Positions 32,198 through 44,463 of a stretch of DNA of 64,000 nucleotides are shown piece after piece. Each line of letters opens with the position of its first letter. The first letter of the stretch is position 1. Below the pieces are notes generated by a model that saw nothing but the letters and a program-made list of their open reading frames with translations, had not been told where the DNA came from and ran no database searches. The translations under genes were made by a program, and so were the position numbers. Source of the DNA: Psococerastis gibbosa (taxonomy: Eukaryota; Arthropoda; Insecta; Psocodea; Psocidae); NCBI GenBank assembly GCA_963971405.1, contig OZ020485.1:11036001-11100000 (forward strand), in the 5' to 3' direction.

Positions 32198-33499
32198 GTG
32201 GCCTCAGGGTTTAAAAAAATATTTTCTGCGGGTTGGAATGTCTCATGTCTCCTATATAGAACTGTGACCGTACCTACCATTTTCCGATAATTAAGGGGGC
32301 TCTTCTCATGCAATAGCAATAAGGCATATTTAAATAATTTTTTTATATTACAATATTTAATCATTAAAAAAAACATTTCGTCTTTGATAAAATTAGGTAG
32401 GTTTTGAACCAAGTGATATTTTACTGAACAGTTTTATGGCTGACAGCCGATCATATGAAAATTTCAAAGCTTCAGCTAGTTATAGAAGTAGGTAGGTAGG
32501 ACTTCAATTATAATAATGGCGGGCAATGTTAAACATTTTTGCAACTGGTCCCCTGAAATCTCAAAAAAATGTACTGTACTCTCAGGCACTTAGTACTGCA
32601 CTTGTGTCTTGTGTAGGTAGACCCGTTGTCGATTTTCTACTTATATGCACAGTGTAAAAGAACCAACATCTACACTATTTCTAGGCACCAGGCGCAGATT
32701 TGGTATTAAGAAAAATGACGGACCAAATTAAGCCTAATTACTAAACGCTACCATGCATAGTTGCGATGCTTTATCTTTGGTTAATTACGGATAATGTAAA
32801 TGCGAGAGATTATCACAACCTTCCATGTTAATTTATCACTGCCTTTTAACACGACGCTTACAATAAGTCACTTGATTTTGTAATTGTGAGCTTGTGATTT
32901 AACGCTTTGCACCAGTGCATTCCGTGCTATTCTATGCAAAAGTGCCTAGCCTACTCAAGATTTGCAGTGACAATTACAAAATGCCTGTGACTCCACTCGT
33001 AAGTGAAGAAGTCATAAATTTTTGTATTGTGCTAAATGAATTTATTAGGTTTCTATTGTATAGGTTGCTACAGAAAGGGTTACCAAGGCCGTTACACCTG
33101 CAGCATGTTGGGTCGTATAGATATAAACGGTTCTATAGGTTACTATTAATGTAAAGGGCGGATTTAACCTATAATAGGCTCATTGTAGCGTTGTAGAATA
33201 CTTTATAAGCCGATATTTTCAATTCTACAAATTTTCTTCTAAACTAACAGCGTGTTTTGTTGCTTATTTCTAGGTATATCTCTGTTAGCCTATTTTATTT
33301 ATGTCTTCACATGCTCCATTGAATTTGTGCCACGTTTCTTACTGAAAAGTATAGAAGTATAGAAAGTATAGAAAAGAATATTTTTGTAATGTTAGGACCT
33401 ACTAGTATAAGGATCAATGGAGCCTTGCATTTTCCATTTATCTTTTTTTCTCTTCAATCCCACAAAAAAAAGACAGCGCCAATCTTCATCAATCAGGCC
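32198..33499. other. Unclassified stretch
   Basis: Frames of up to 89 codons without motifs. No repeat match found by eye. Confidence 0.35.
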
Positions 33500-33680
33500 A
33501 GGAAAAGTAGTGGTACGGACTCTGATTTTCACCGAAAGTTTGTTGGTTCGAGTCTCATACTTGCTACATTTTCTGGCCATGTAAAGCATGCGGACCTAGT
33601 TGAGTGTAAGAGTGGGCTTTACAGCTTAGTAATAGAATTAATAGAAAGCCATCATTCATTCATGATTTATTTATTAATTA
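33500..33680 (+). mobile_element. SINE S-Glu, near-complete copy
   Basis: Head AAAGTAGTGGTACGGACTC (A-box-like), GATTTTCACCGAAAG, then the B box GGTTCGAGTCTC at about 33545, ACATTTTCTGGCCATG, AGTTGAGTGTAAGAG, GGGCTTTACAGC, TTAGTAATAGAAT, and a tail TTTATTTATTAATTA. The TTTCACC loop and B box resemble tRNA-Glu(TTC). A pol III-transcribed, non-coding retroelement. The 107-codon frame across it is chance. Confidence 0.8.
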
Positions 33681-34487
33681 GCCTATTTTCTAATGAACTT
33701 ATTTCGTTTTAAACCTCTCTTGTGTGTAAGTACCCTCTACGGTATTTGGAATACCATCGGGTCTCCAAACTAAAGAGCCCACCCATATGCAAATAAGGCA
33801 GTCAGACAAAGAGTGCCAATTTACCAATTTTTTTCTACGGCTCTAGAGCACGATAATACGAGTATGCAAAACTCATGATTTATGCTAATCCAATTATTTT
33901 CCAATTAATTCTCTCATTCAGTTGAAACTCAAAATCATTTATTTTCAATTTGTAGTGGGGAGAGGATGGGAGGGGGTAAAACTTGCAATGAATCTCGAAC
34001 ATTAATTTCCATGATGACCGCTATGATTTCCTGGAAGTTGACATCGAGTTCAATTGCTTCAACGATGATTATATAATTAAAAACAATAGTTAAGAGGATA
34101 ATGGCCGCAATACCTGTCCTACTAGTTTCCCCGGCAACAGCAACATACTAGGTCTATTGGTTAACTGTTCCATAGTCTTTATTTCCATTAAGTTAACTGC
34201 AATAAATATATGGTGGTGGTTTCCACGGAGTCCTATTTGCTATAAATGTATAACTTAAAAATAACATACAGTAATACAGCTTCTGTACACTTACGCAGTG
34301 AGTTACGCTGGAATTATGATTTTCATATGTTTACTATAAATCGCAGACTGAATTGAAAGAACGAAACCATGTAAAGGGATGAATGATTAGAACTTACGTC
34401 TTTCGTCCTATGTGTGCAATGCGTTGACAAACATCGAATATCAGCTGTTAATGACTCTATTAATGTACTTTATTGCATAAAAGGTTA
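33681..34487. other. Unclassified stretch
   Basis: No frame of interest. No repeat match. Confidence 0.35.
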
Positions 34488-34672
34488 ATCGCATGCAAAC
34501 AATTTAATGAATGTATCCAATTCATCTCTTCAGTTACCTCAATGACTAAATTAATACGTGTGCTGAGTTACGACACGCCATTGCTCGCATGGCGCGTAGA
34601 GACTCGCGGAAGTACAAGCACGCTACCACCTTTCCACCGATGTCGATAAAGTCGCTGCTACTCCAGCATAGC
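34488..34672 (-). mobile_element. SINE S-B, copy 3, left half of an inverted pair
   Basis: On the minus strand: GGTGGTAGCGTGCTTGTACT, GCGAGTCTCTACGC, GTCGTAACTCAGCAC, ending TTAAATTGTTTGCATGCGAT. Faces the copy at 34815-35034 head to head. Confidence 0.75.
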
Positions 34673-34814
34673 CATTTTAATGGGGAAAATATCTTATTTT
34701 TTTAAATAAAAACATAGACACCTTTAAGTCAGTCAAATAACAATAAATGTTATTCGAACGAGCACTAAGAATTGTCATTAACAACACGGTTGTCACAAAA
34801 TTCTAAAAAAAAAG

Positions 34815-35034
34815 TTCTAGTTCCCTTCACCACTGCTCTATTTGGGTTTTCCAACATCGACTTTGAGGGCAAGGTGGTAGTGTGCTTGTAGCTTTTGCGA
34901 GTCTCTAGACGCCATGCGACCGGATACATGTCAAAACTCAACACGGGTACTACTAACCTACAGAGATGACTGAAGAGGTAAATCGGATACATTCATTCAA
35001 TGGCTTGTATGCGATTATCCTTTTATTAAAAAAA
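34815..35034 (+). mobile_element. SINE S-B, copy 4, right half of an inverted pair
   Basis: GGCAAGGTGGTAGTGTGCTTG, GCGAGTCTCTAGACGCCATG, AACTCAACACGGGTACTAC, ACAGAGATGACTGAAGAGG, ending TTGTATGCGATTATCC and an A-run. Confidence 0.75.
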
Positions 35035-35974
35035 AAGCCTACCCGGCATTTTTCCCCACCAGTGAAGGTAAGGGCCTGGCCAAAAAATGTCCCTTTTATG
35101 TCGAGTATCGAACTTCGATCTTCCAATTTATTATCTAGATCTCTATCAACTGGACTATTCCTGACTTTTGATTTAAAAAAATATAATTCAAGATGCTAAA
35201 TCGAAGATAAATTCTTTGCAATGATCGGGCCGTTGATTTACAATTGTTTGAGCAGGTCTGACACAGGTAGCTGTAAGGCTCACGCCTAAAACAAGTTCAT
35301 CCGAACATAAGCCTACTATTACAACATGTACGATATGTCTAAATAGAAACAACTATTCAAATCCGGCTTTGTTTCCCAAACATTCACGATACATTCGAAT
35401 TCCGAGCCTGCGATTAGAAACAATGATACATGCGCCGAGTTATTAGAGAAGTGGACGTGCGCCGTGCTGCTAAGTGGTTTGGCATACAACCAGTTAAGAG
35501 ACTAGCAGACCCCACACGTATTTAGTAAAAAAAAATATAAATTTCACAGGGATTAATGATAGTAGAGGCATCGCTGGGGACGAAAGGGGAAAAAATAAAT
35601 GTTTCTTTACATTTTCCGATTCAGTATGTGTCTGACACTATCATCGATCGCCCACAGTTGTGGGAAACTGAAAGCGTGGGAAGTGCAAAGATTTTTCGTG
35701 TTTCCGATAATTTTTCATAACCGTTGCCAAATAATGTTAGAGACTTTCTTCTGTCCGTGATTACTAGATCAAGAATCTAGTATATTATGCGTCTTTTTGT
35801 CTTGTCTTGTCTTCAAAGTAGCTGAGCTTTATGAGTACTGCCTTATGGTCTCAGAGGCGAATACGCGAAAATCCCAAAACTGTACCTCCTCGTAGTGAGT
35901 ATGGAAGCAAGTAATGGCGACTGAACAATTAGGCCGGGAGAAGGTATAAGTGAAAAACACAACCTTTTCTGTGC
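35035..35974. other. Unclassified stretch
   Basis: No gene seen. Repeat of TCTTGTC near 35790. No other match. Confidence 0.35.
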
Positions 35975-36090
35975 AGGGCACTGTTTTGTCCATGGGTTAG
36001 GTCTGTTAGGGTACTGGCCCTGAAGGCGGAGGAACTCAATGAAGAGTCAACGGTATGATTGCCAATTTCGATAGACAAGCCATTTAAAGA
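35975..36090 (+). mobile_element. SINE S-AAG, 3' part
   Basis: TTTTGTCCATGGG, CCTGAAGGCGGAGGAACTCA, GAAGAGTCAACGGTATGATT, GCCAATTTCGATAGA and CATTTAAAGAAAAAT match the 18517-18886 copy in order, with an internal deletion. Confidence 0.65.
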
Positions 36091-36949
36091 AAAATATCTG
36101 AATATAGCATAAAATCGAGTGATAGTTTTTTAGTTCTCTTCTTCTGTAGTTGCAATCTAGCGGTTGGTTTGCAGCAAATCTTTTCACCTCCACTCCTCCC
36201 TGTCTTGGGCCGTTCTCTTGAGTTCTTTTGAGTTCCAAGTTCTCAGCTGTAGCGAACGCAATATGTATAAGTACCTAGATATTTTCTAGGAGATCTGCTT
36301 AACAAGCAAGCAAAAAAATATTGAAAGCATCGTACAAGCTAATGAGATGCCTGTCAGGTGGATTGAACCTGGTCGAGTAGCTGCACTTGCCAATACCAAA
36401 GCAAACAACTAGGCTCATTATAAGATAGCCTTTTCCTCCAGTTTGAGAAATTCAGTTGAATTAAATAAAACTAGCTCGTTAAATAGAGACTAGTGTCCAT
36501 ATTCAGTGCATATAAGTAGATAACATGCAGAGTTCTGGTTTTTCAATTAGACTAACGTTGATTTTTTATTAGTTGGCTCTAATCTACTTTTACTAGGGAA
36601 TTCAACTTTATAAAGTACCTATTTTGATAAAACTAAATTCCATCTCGTTTTTCGTACCCAATCAGGCATTTTAATTATTGACCAGATATTTGGCAGGCTT
36701 TCAATCAAAATAAGGGTCTTCACAATGCAGTGGCAGATCCACTGGGTTATGACCTCTTTCAAAAGGGCGCCCAATATTAGACAAGTTTAGTAAAAATATG
36801 TATTATCTCATAAACCAAAGAAAATAGCCTACCGTCAACCGGTCCAACTTTGTAAACACTTCTATTAAACTATAAAATTGTTGAATTTCGCGGCAATTTT
36901 TTCACATGGATATTTTTTTTTCATTGTTGGCTAAAATGATTATGAGCGC
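36091..36949. other. Unclassified stretch
   Basis: No frame of interest, no repeat match. Confidence 0.35.
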
Positions 36950-37143
36950 TGAGGCGGCTATTCCACTTGTCAATTTTCCCGTCAAATGTGATTAAAAAGA
37001 GTCTGCTACCATATTATAACTTAATTTATAATAGATAAGTTAAGTATCTACATAATAGTCTCTATAAATTAAGTTATAATATCGTAGCAGACTCTTTTTA
37101 ATCACATTTGACAGGAAAATTGACAAGTGGAATAGCCGCCTGA
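36950..37143. mobile_element. Foldback MITE, GGCGGCTATTCCACTTGTC type, with TGA duplication
   Basis: The arms 36953-37018 and 37080-37140 are near-perfect mirrors (GGCGGCTATTCCACTTGTC, AAAAAGAGTCTGCTAC). TGA lies at both ends (36950-36952 and 37141-37143). The loop holds GATAAGTTAAGTATCTACAT, the complement of the loop text in 8470-8693, while the arms are unrelated past the tip. 188 bases, non-coding. Confidence 0.85.
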
Positions 37144-37656
37144 GTGGCCATTTCTTGTAGAGTGTAGACACTAGAACTGATTGAAATGGTTTGGCCGTTT
37201 GGGCGGTACATATATACAGTATCTGCATATAAATTGAAATAATGAAATCAATCAAACTATAGAGAGCAATAATGACTATCAATTCCATCCCTCGCTGTCG
37301 TCTTCACTTGCTCCACTCACATTTATTTTGTCAAATATGGTATTAAGAATATTTAGAGCATCATTATTATTAACTGTCGTAAAGAAAATAACTGGCATCT
37401 CTAAAAGGGAAAATAGGCAGATGGGGAACGCAATTAAAAGACAGACATTTCAAAAATTATTTGAAAACAAAAGTTCATTTTGAGAAAATTAATTAATTCC
37501 TGTTAGGTACTCAGTCGCGCAAAGATGAGAAAATAGCCGCATCAAAAATTCATGAAAAGTAAAAGCTTTCTCAAAGCGCAGACTTTTAATTAATCCGACT
37601 GTTTTCCTATAGTAATACTGCTATGTTTTTGAAGACAATCTTACAATAATACAAGG
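37144..37656. other. Unclassified stretch
   Basis: No supported feature. Confidence 0.35.
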
Positions 37657-37828
37657 GCGGATTTTAGGGGGGGGGGGGATCAGAGGGTCCAAAATAAAAT
37701 GAACTTACACTAGATCACTAGATAACAATGGGTGTATAGTGGGAATTAAAAATAATAATGTTTTTTAATGTTATAATCCACTGCCCGCTGACCCCCCCCC
37801 CCCAAATTGAAGGCGAAATCCGCCATTG
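37657..37828. mobile_element. MITE-like unit with G12 and C12 arms
   Basis: GGGCGGATTTTA then G12 (37667-37678), GATCAG; on the right CGCTGA, C12 (37792-37803), then GGCGAAATCCGCC. The tips are mirror images (GGCGGATTT). Interior about 110 bases, AT-rich. Confidence 0.65.
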
Positions 37829-38110
37829 CAATAATAGGGCTACATCATATTAGTATGGTATTTTTATTTAAATTTTTGTTGTAATTTTTTTTATACATTT
37901 GATAATTAGCTAAATTTATGCCCCTTATCAGTTTAACGGAACAATCACTGCAATTCTCACATTGCTAACTATTGTAGGCATGCATGAAATTTCCCCATGT
38001 AACTTTGATAGACTAAATCTTAATAACTAGCGTAGTAAATTAAAGGGAAAAAAACTGACAGATATTGGAGTGATTCAGGGGTGGGAAATATTCTCATTAT
38101 TATTTGTTAT

Positions 38111-38330
38111 AAATAAATAAATAAATAAATAAATGGCATTTCCTTCTATTACTAAGCCATTGACCTACCTCTTCGTTGAGTTAGAGCTATAGAGCTCTCC
38201 CTTACACACCCGGGACCACCTACTTTAAATGCCCTCCAAAAAATGAAGGAATAAAGTGTGGGACTCGAACAAGCAACCTTTCAGGTGAAATTTGGAGCCC
38301 GTATCTCTACTCTACTTGTCCTCACATATA
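38111..38330 (-). mobile_element. SINE S-Glu, full-length-looking copy
   Basis: The tail (AAAT)n at 38111-38134 is followed, in reverse, by CTATTACTAAGCCATTG, GTTAGAGCTATAGAGCTCTC, GTGGGACTCGAACAAGCAAC (B box) and CGTATCTCTACTCTAC (A box). This copy spans both pol III boxes and the tail. By length and box spacing it is the best reference for the family. Confidence 0.8.
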
Positions 38331-38683
38331 ACTAACACACTGACCTATTGTATACAAGGGTTCCACTCATTGGAAATGTCTGGTTAAGGAATACTGGACG
38401 GCATCTCCATGCATTGGAACACGGCGGTGCCGTCCAGTGTTCTAAGTATGGCGACAGCCTTAAAACGATAGAAACAAAAAGCAATTGTCATTCTTTTCCA
38501 ATTGAATGAATTTTGGAGCATACGGTACCTACTGTATAATTCCCTCAAAAAGTGCTTCTTTAGGGTTCCCAACAATTTATGTGGGGGCAACGGACCCCCT
38601 TCCATAAAAGCGACGCTAGGCAATTTTTCTGGAAGGGACACTGTCTCTCATAAAATAAAATAACAATACGTGAATGTTAAATA

Positions 38684-38923
38684 GTCAAGTTTTTTTTTGT
38701 CACAATTTCCACCCTGAACTTCTCATGAAGACGCAGCAGCCTGCTTACAACCCTCGTAGGAACTCAAACGACGCTATGCTCCACAATGTAATAAAAAATT
38801 GTCAAGTTTTTTTTTTGTCACAATTTATTATCACAATTTCCACCCTGAACTTCACAAAACGCAGCAGCCTGCTTACAACCCTCGTAGGAACTCAAACGAC
38901 GCTATGTTCCACAATATAATAAG
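38684..38923 (+). repeat. Tandem duplication, period about 131
   Basis: CACCCTGAACTTC, CGCAGCAGCCTGCTTACAAC, CCTCGTAGGAACTCAAACGA and CGCTATG occur twice (from 38709 and 38840), each after GTCAAG and a T-run. The two units are nearly identical, so the event is recent. The two frames here are artefacts. Confidence 0.85.
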
Positions 38924-39608
38924 AACCGGTCCGAGTTTACTCGAACAGGCTTTACAATTTATCAAAATTAGTAGATAGAGAAAATTAGTAATCTCATGGT
39001 AAATAATTTTCCTATGGTTAAATTTCCGATATCTCGGGGGGGGGGGGGGTGTCCACCTGACGTCACTGGAGGTGAGGTAAATTCTAGATAGGTCAGACAC
39101 ATTACCACACAGCAATACTGGCAGGCAGGGCACGCAATGCATTTGAGCGTGAATTTTTTCAAAAAAACATTTTTTTTTACAAAACCAAATGCTTTTCTGG
39201 GAAAGCAACCTATCCGGTTTCATTACTCAATTTAACACCTAAAACATGCCTGAAGGTAGAAATCATCGATGGAAAGGTTTCGCAGAAAAATTATTTTTTA
39301 GTCATTTTTCATTAAAACTTAGTTATTTTTATTTTTTTACTCCAAGAAGTAACCAATCAAGGGGCAAGCGACCCCCCACATTTCGTTAACATTAATAACG
39401 ACTACAATATATGTGAATTCAAAAGAAATCGTTAGAGCCGTTTTTGAGAAATATTTTTTTTAGAGTTTTTTTTTTAGTTTTTTGAGAATAAAACCCCCCC
39501 AAATTAAGTTAGCCCCAAATAAAAAAATTGTTCTGAGGTATGATTTTTGTGAACCTACATGCCGAATTTCATCAAAATCGACCGAATAGTTTGCCCGAAA
39601 ATCGACGC

Positions 39609-39643
<35 letters not shown>

Positions 39644-39768
39644 TTTCGTAAAAACCACTTTTTTGGGTTCCTGGGACCTTAAAACGTGTAAATCCGTTGA
39701 AATCTCGGAATCTAAAATTTCGGCCGTCACAAAGCTTTCCTTATACTACGCATAAATTGGAAAGCAAA
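38921..39768 (-). repeat. Dispersed repeat RB, full copy 4
   Basis: From AACCGGTCCGAGTTTACTCG to GCATAAATTGGAAAGCAAAA, the reverse complement of 2188-2990 throughout. G14 at 39036-39049 beside CTGACGTCACTGG. (GACA)n at about 39609-39643, expanded relative to the other copies. Confidence 0.8.
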
Positions 39769-42700
39769 AAACAATGTAGCGCTGCGCTGGTGAAATTGTG
39801 AAATTTAGGCAAGCACATTCTTACACTCAGTAAAGAAAAAAACACACAAAAACTTGTAGCTGAAAGGATCGTTTGATCGCATCTCCAGTTAACTTTACGA
39901 TCTCTCTTTATTGACGTTCAATGCAAAGTCACCGGACCCGCCGCAGTAAATACGGATAATAAGACCTTAAAATGTGAAGCCGATGCAGGGGTTACCATGT
40001 TGGCCACCCGATTGGCAGAAACCCCCCTAATAAATACAATTAAGTAGCTGGTAAGTCGCCAATAAACATGCCAATAGAACCAATCAGCGTTATAAGACAA
40101 TGGCAAATACGCCGAGTCATGTAAAAATTGGGTCCCGTATTTCGCCGCTAATTGGGCGCAGGGGCCCACCATAAGACCGTAAGTGGAGGTTTCATGCCAT
40201 CATGCCAAGACAAACAGGCATGTTAATAATCAAATTTTTCCTTTTTAAGCTTATACTTTTGCCCAATAGTTATGGTAGTTAGCACTCTCGCAATGAATGC
40301 TTAGGGCGCCTATAGGTTGCATCGATTTGTGCGAGGTACGAGGCTCATTCAAGAAAGGATAGATCCACGACAAAAAATTATCGAAAAATTGACGCATAAC
40401 TCACCAATTTTTTTACTTTCACTCTTTTTAGGCGCCAAAATCAGGTATTCGTCTTATCTGTAAGAAATACATGAATGTCAGTTACACTAGGTTTTGATTA
40501 ATTTGAGTAATTTGTGAGCTGAATAGTTGCATATGATGCAGATGGAATCTTCCTTATGATATGCTAGTTTGTAGTTTAAAATAGTCTAGAATATACAATA
40601 TCATCATCTACCGCAAGGCGACACCCGTGCGCCGTTTTTTTGATCTCGATGGTAATAATGTCTCAATGATGGTTCTACTATCGATAATTCATGCTGTGAA
40701 ATTTAATTTTTACACTTTAAAGGCTTTCCTGTCCAGTTGTCCCACACTGATACCGAATTTTTCGATGACTAAGCATAATAATGTCATCGTAGCAAGCGAC
40801 ACACTACATGGCTAGACAAGTTTTTCGCAGCCCGGTACTTTTTATGTATTGGTCATATTTACAGAGTGGTGTTACACATGGGTGAAAGTGAATGGGATTT
40901 CTCTTTGGCCAAAGTACACTGGTCATCTCTTAATTATTACGGACAGGTTCCCAGCCTCTGTCTCCGGTTTCCGATGGGGATATACTACTATGGTAGAATA
41001 ATAGCACAGATGCGGCCAGCCGCAATTCACGCCCAAGTTTCTCACAGTATCATCATCACGTCTTGTACGATATGTTTGCGATATGTCCGACAATTTTATA
41101 TTTTAGAGCAAATCGGACGCCCCCATTATTACGCGTTTTTGTACTAAGTCGAACTTCACAGGAAATGTTCATTGCAGAGCTACATCAGAAATGTCGCATC
41201 ATATCACTTAAATGCAACAATCGTATAGGTACATTTCTATATTATGTAGGTATATGATGTGTGGTAACCACTTCTTTCCTCACCAACTGTTTTTGTGCAA
41301 ATTAATAACGATGGCCAATCTGTGTTAGAAAGAGGCACATTTAGGTACAACAAAATGGTCAGGTAAATACTTCTTTTAAGATATGCGACAATTTTGACGG
41401 CTCTGCGATCGATATTTCAAGTGGTATTTCCTTCTGACACTTGACACTCGTTAGGTGTGTCTCGTTAGGTTCCCCCTTATATTAGATTGTATAAAAATGG
41501 TAAGATGGCGGGGTTGCTTGGCAAAGCTCGGTGCGCTCGATATTTTATAATACAGGTGATATAGCGAATTTTTCCTAGTACGGGAGTTTTCCGAAGTGGA
41601 ATGAATTTATTCATATCTTTGTTTTTTATTAGTTAGTATTTTATTATGTAAAATACACACACTAGGAAGAACTGAGGTTTCAAAGAATTGACTAAAATTA
41701 TTAAATGGTGCGGCTTAATTCCGAAGGGAAAGAATATCCCTAAAGTCCGGCTATCATGCCTGTAGAGTAGCCACTCAACAACAGCCTAACAAACTTGCCA
41801 ACTCCCTTCACATCAGCAGGTGTTTAACACATTCTGACACTCTCTATCATGTACATGGTCATTGAGACCATCGAACATATAGCTGCAGGAAGATGCGCAA
41901 TATTCAGATTGCTTACTTCGACAAATCGCTGCAAGACATAGAATGATAGATTCCATAAAGAAGCAATGTATTTTCACAAGCTATGCCGATTACTTAGTGA
42001 GTTAGTGGCATCCCTTAATAGAAATGATCTTCTACATGTTAATATGTAAATTTGTGTTCGTCACCATACCTCTGATCAACTTCAGGTAGGATGCGAAAAA
42101 CGGTGGATAGTGTTACAAATCGATGCTCTGGTGGCTATATACGATAAATCGAAACGCAGTGGAACAGTTTGCATACCAAAAATCTACTTTAGGCTGATTT
42201 CGGGTTAGGCATTAAATTTTGAAGTGACCATGCTCTAAATATCCACTAGCGCATTTAAACCGTTAATCTTAGGGAAAAACTCCAATTTGACGCCAAGTGA
42301 GTAGTAACTTGATTAATAAAAAATCAGTCAGGCTAGAGGATAATTCCACTGAATTTTAGCCGTTAACTTCGACACCGTTGGTGACCTCATAATTAATTAA
42401 ATTTGGGATTAAAAACAACTTTACGGCGATAAAACCACTGAATCTCCCATAAACCGAAAAAAACCAAGTTACCATACGCTCATCAACCACAGCCCCTTTA
42501 TAATATTTCACGTATGAATAATCACGCGGATCCGTAAAATTAAACAGCTATGGGTCAGCTAGTGGATGATTAATGGAGCTTTTTCGAAGACCGTTCCTCC
42601 GATGAGCCGGATGACCAGACGAAGGTCACACGTTGGCCTAATTGGAGGCAAGTCCGCGGGGTCGGGGGTCATAGGTCCGTCCATTGAAATGTATGGCCAA

Positions 42701-42929
42701 ACCCGCTCAATTTTGCATAGGCCCGGCTGCCTTTACAACGGTACGTTTGAAGGAGCGGTGGGCATCTGATCGATACATCAACATGATGTTATGGCAAGTG
42801 ATGGATAATTGTTCAGACAGCTTGTCTTGGGGATTGGTGGTTCACGGTTTAGGTGAGTAGGAAAAGGTGACCGGGCCATTGATGTCGTGGCTAGAATTTA
42901 ATGTGCCTAAAATAGTCGTGGTAACCGTT
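39769..42929. other. Apparently single-copy stretch, 3.1 kb, no gene recognised
   Basis: The longest part of the window without a repeat I can match. Frames reach 93 codons (40866-41147), none with a familiar motif or signal peptide. If a host exon or conserved non-coding element exists in the window, this stretch and 49-52.8 kb are the likelier places, but I see no positive evidence. Confidence 0.4.
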
Positions 42930-43144
42930 GCTTTAATATTGTTTTCATTTTTTGACGATCTTTTTATGGATGCAGGTTTCAGCGTGAATGCGATCACCAG
43001 GCTGAATATTGCTTTAATATTGTTTTCATTTTTTGACGATCTTTTTATGGACGCAGGTTTCAGCGTGAATGGATTACCAGGCTGAATATTGCTTTAATAT
43101 TGTTTTCATTTTTTGACGATCTTTTTATGGATGCAGGTTTCAGC
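42930..43144 (+). repeat. Tandem array, period 80-81, three units
   Basis: GCTTTAATATTGTTTTCATT starts at 42930, 43011 and 43091. Each unit continues TTTTGACGATCTTTTTATGG and GCAGGTTTCAGCG. The spacer GCGTGAATG ... ACCAGGCTGAA appears in the first two units, and after the third it is followed by its own inverted complement (TTCAGCCTGGTGACCCATTC). The 81-base period keeps a frame open, giving a 72-codon repetitive product, which I take as incidental. Confidence 0.85.
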
Positions 43145-43321
43145 CTGGTGACCCATTCACGCTGAACCTTACCCTAAGCTCTTTGATTTATTGGACATCG
43201 GTATGTGTAACCCTATTGATTGCGCGGAAATTTTCTTGCTGCATTTATACTGCCTTGTGTAGGCTTAGCGATTAAGGAATGGTCCCCAACTCGTTCCCAC
43301 TCTTGGATAAGTACCAAATTT

Positions 43322-43582
43322 CGGAAATGCAAGAGAGGGAAGGAGTCCAGAGGGCTGGGGGTCCCGAGAGAAGGGGAGAGGGAGAAATGAGCGCCACGCC
43401 GTCAATTAGTCTAAAAATGCAAACACTTATGTAAAAGCGTAATTTGGACAATGGAAATGTAAGAGAGGGAAGGAGTCCAGAGGGTTGGGGGCCCCATGAG
43501 AAGGGGAGGAGGAGAAATGAACGCCACGCCGTCAATTAGTCTAAAAATGCAAAAACTTATGTAAAAGCGTAAATTGGACGTC
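43322..43582 (+). repeat. Tandem duplication, period 130
   Basis: GGAAATG, AAGAGAGGGAAGGAGTCCAG, GCGCCACGCCGTCAATTAGT (ACGCC in unit 2) and AACACTTATGTAAAAGCG occur from 43323 and again from 43453. The units are about 92-95% alike by eye. An 87-codon minus frame reads both units and so repeats itself. Confidence 0.85.
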
Positions 43583-44463
43583 CTCGAACCTCCAAGGACA
43601 TCAAATTACAGATAGAGACGATGCGTCCACTTTCCCTAAGTCCCAGAAACTCGTTGCAACATACACTGTCCATGTTTTACACTCTACAACTTTCTTGACA
43701 GCTGCAACCATATTATGATTGTATAGTTGAGATAATCATATAGAGTTGAAATGTATGGACCTAAGATCAGCTTGATAATTATTCCAAGATAATAAAGTTG
43801 TAACAATGACACTTTCAGTATCTAGACGATAAATGACTCGCATTGCAACAATCCATAAGCTAGACATAAGATTTAAAATTTGGCCGATAGTGGAGATAAC
43901 CATTGATGTAGATGTAACGGATTTTTAAAGCATAGATGGTGAGATATAAGCGAATTTCTACACAGCATGCTACGATCGAAGACCCGCACACTGTACAGCT
44001 ATTTCAATTGATTGAAGAGGTTATTCGGATACCCTACATACATAGGCTACATACATTTGTTTGTAGGATTTATAAAAGCAATTAAGTAATTAAAGATAAT
44101 AAAATAATTAAAAAAATAACAAATAATAATAAATAAGATATCTGTGAACAAGAGTCGCATATATAGCTAGGATCCCTTTTGATTAAAGCCAGACAGAAGC
44201 CGTCATATGTGCATATTCAAATTGAATACGCACACTAACAGTTTTTTGTTTCTCATGAAATATAGATCATGGAGCCATTACTAAGATGACATTAAGCAGA
44301 AGAAATGTCCATCTTTATTTTGATACATAGTGTGTAGCCGATATTGTGGCCAGAGTTTAAAATCGCAACGCCAGATTTGGTCCACATCTTTAGAAATGTA
44401 ATAGAACTGAATAGATTATAATGATCAGGGAAATAGAACAATACAATGCGCAAACATAACACT
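43583..44463. other. Unclassified stretch
   Basis: No frame of interest, no repeat match. Confidence 0.35.

Noticed and set aside
40866-41147. 93-codon frame in single-copy DNA
   Set aside because: No motif, no codon-use signal I can judge, and no partner exon; length is within chance for 64 kb.
42867-43085. 72-codon frame with a repeated FSFFDDLFMDAGFSV product
   Set aside because: It only reflects the 81-base (27-codon) tandem repeat staying in frame; the next unit is 80 bases and breaks it.
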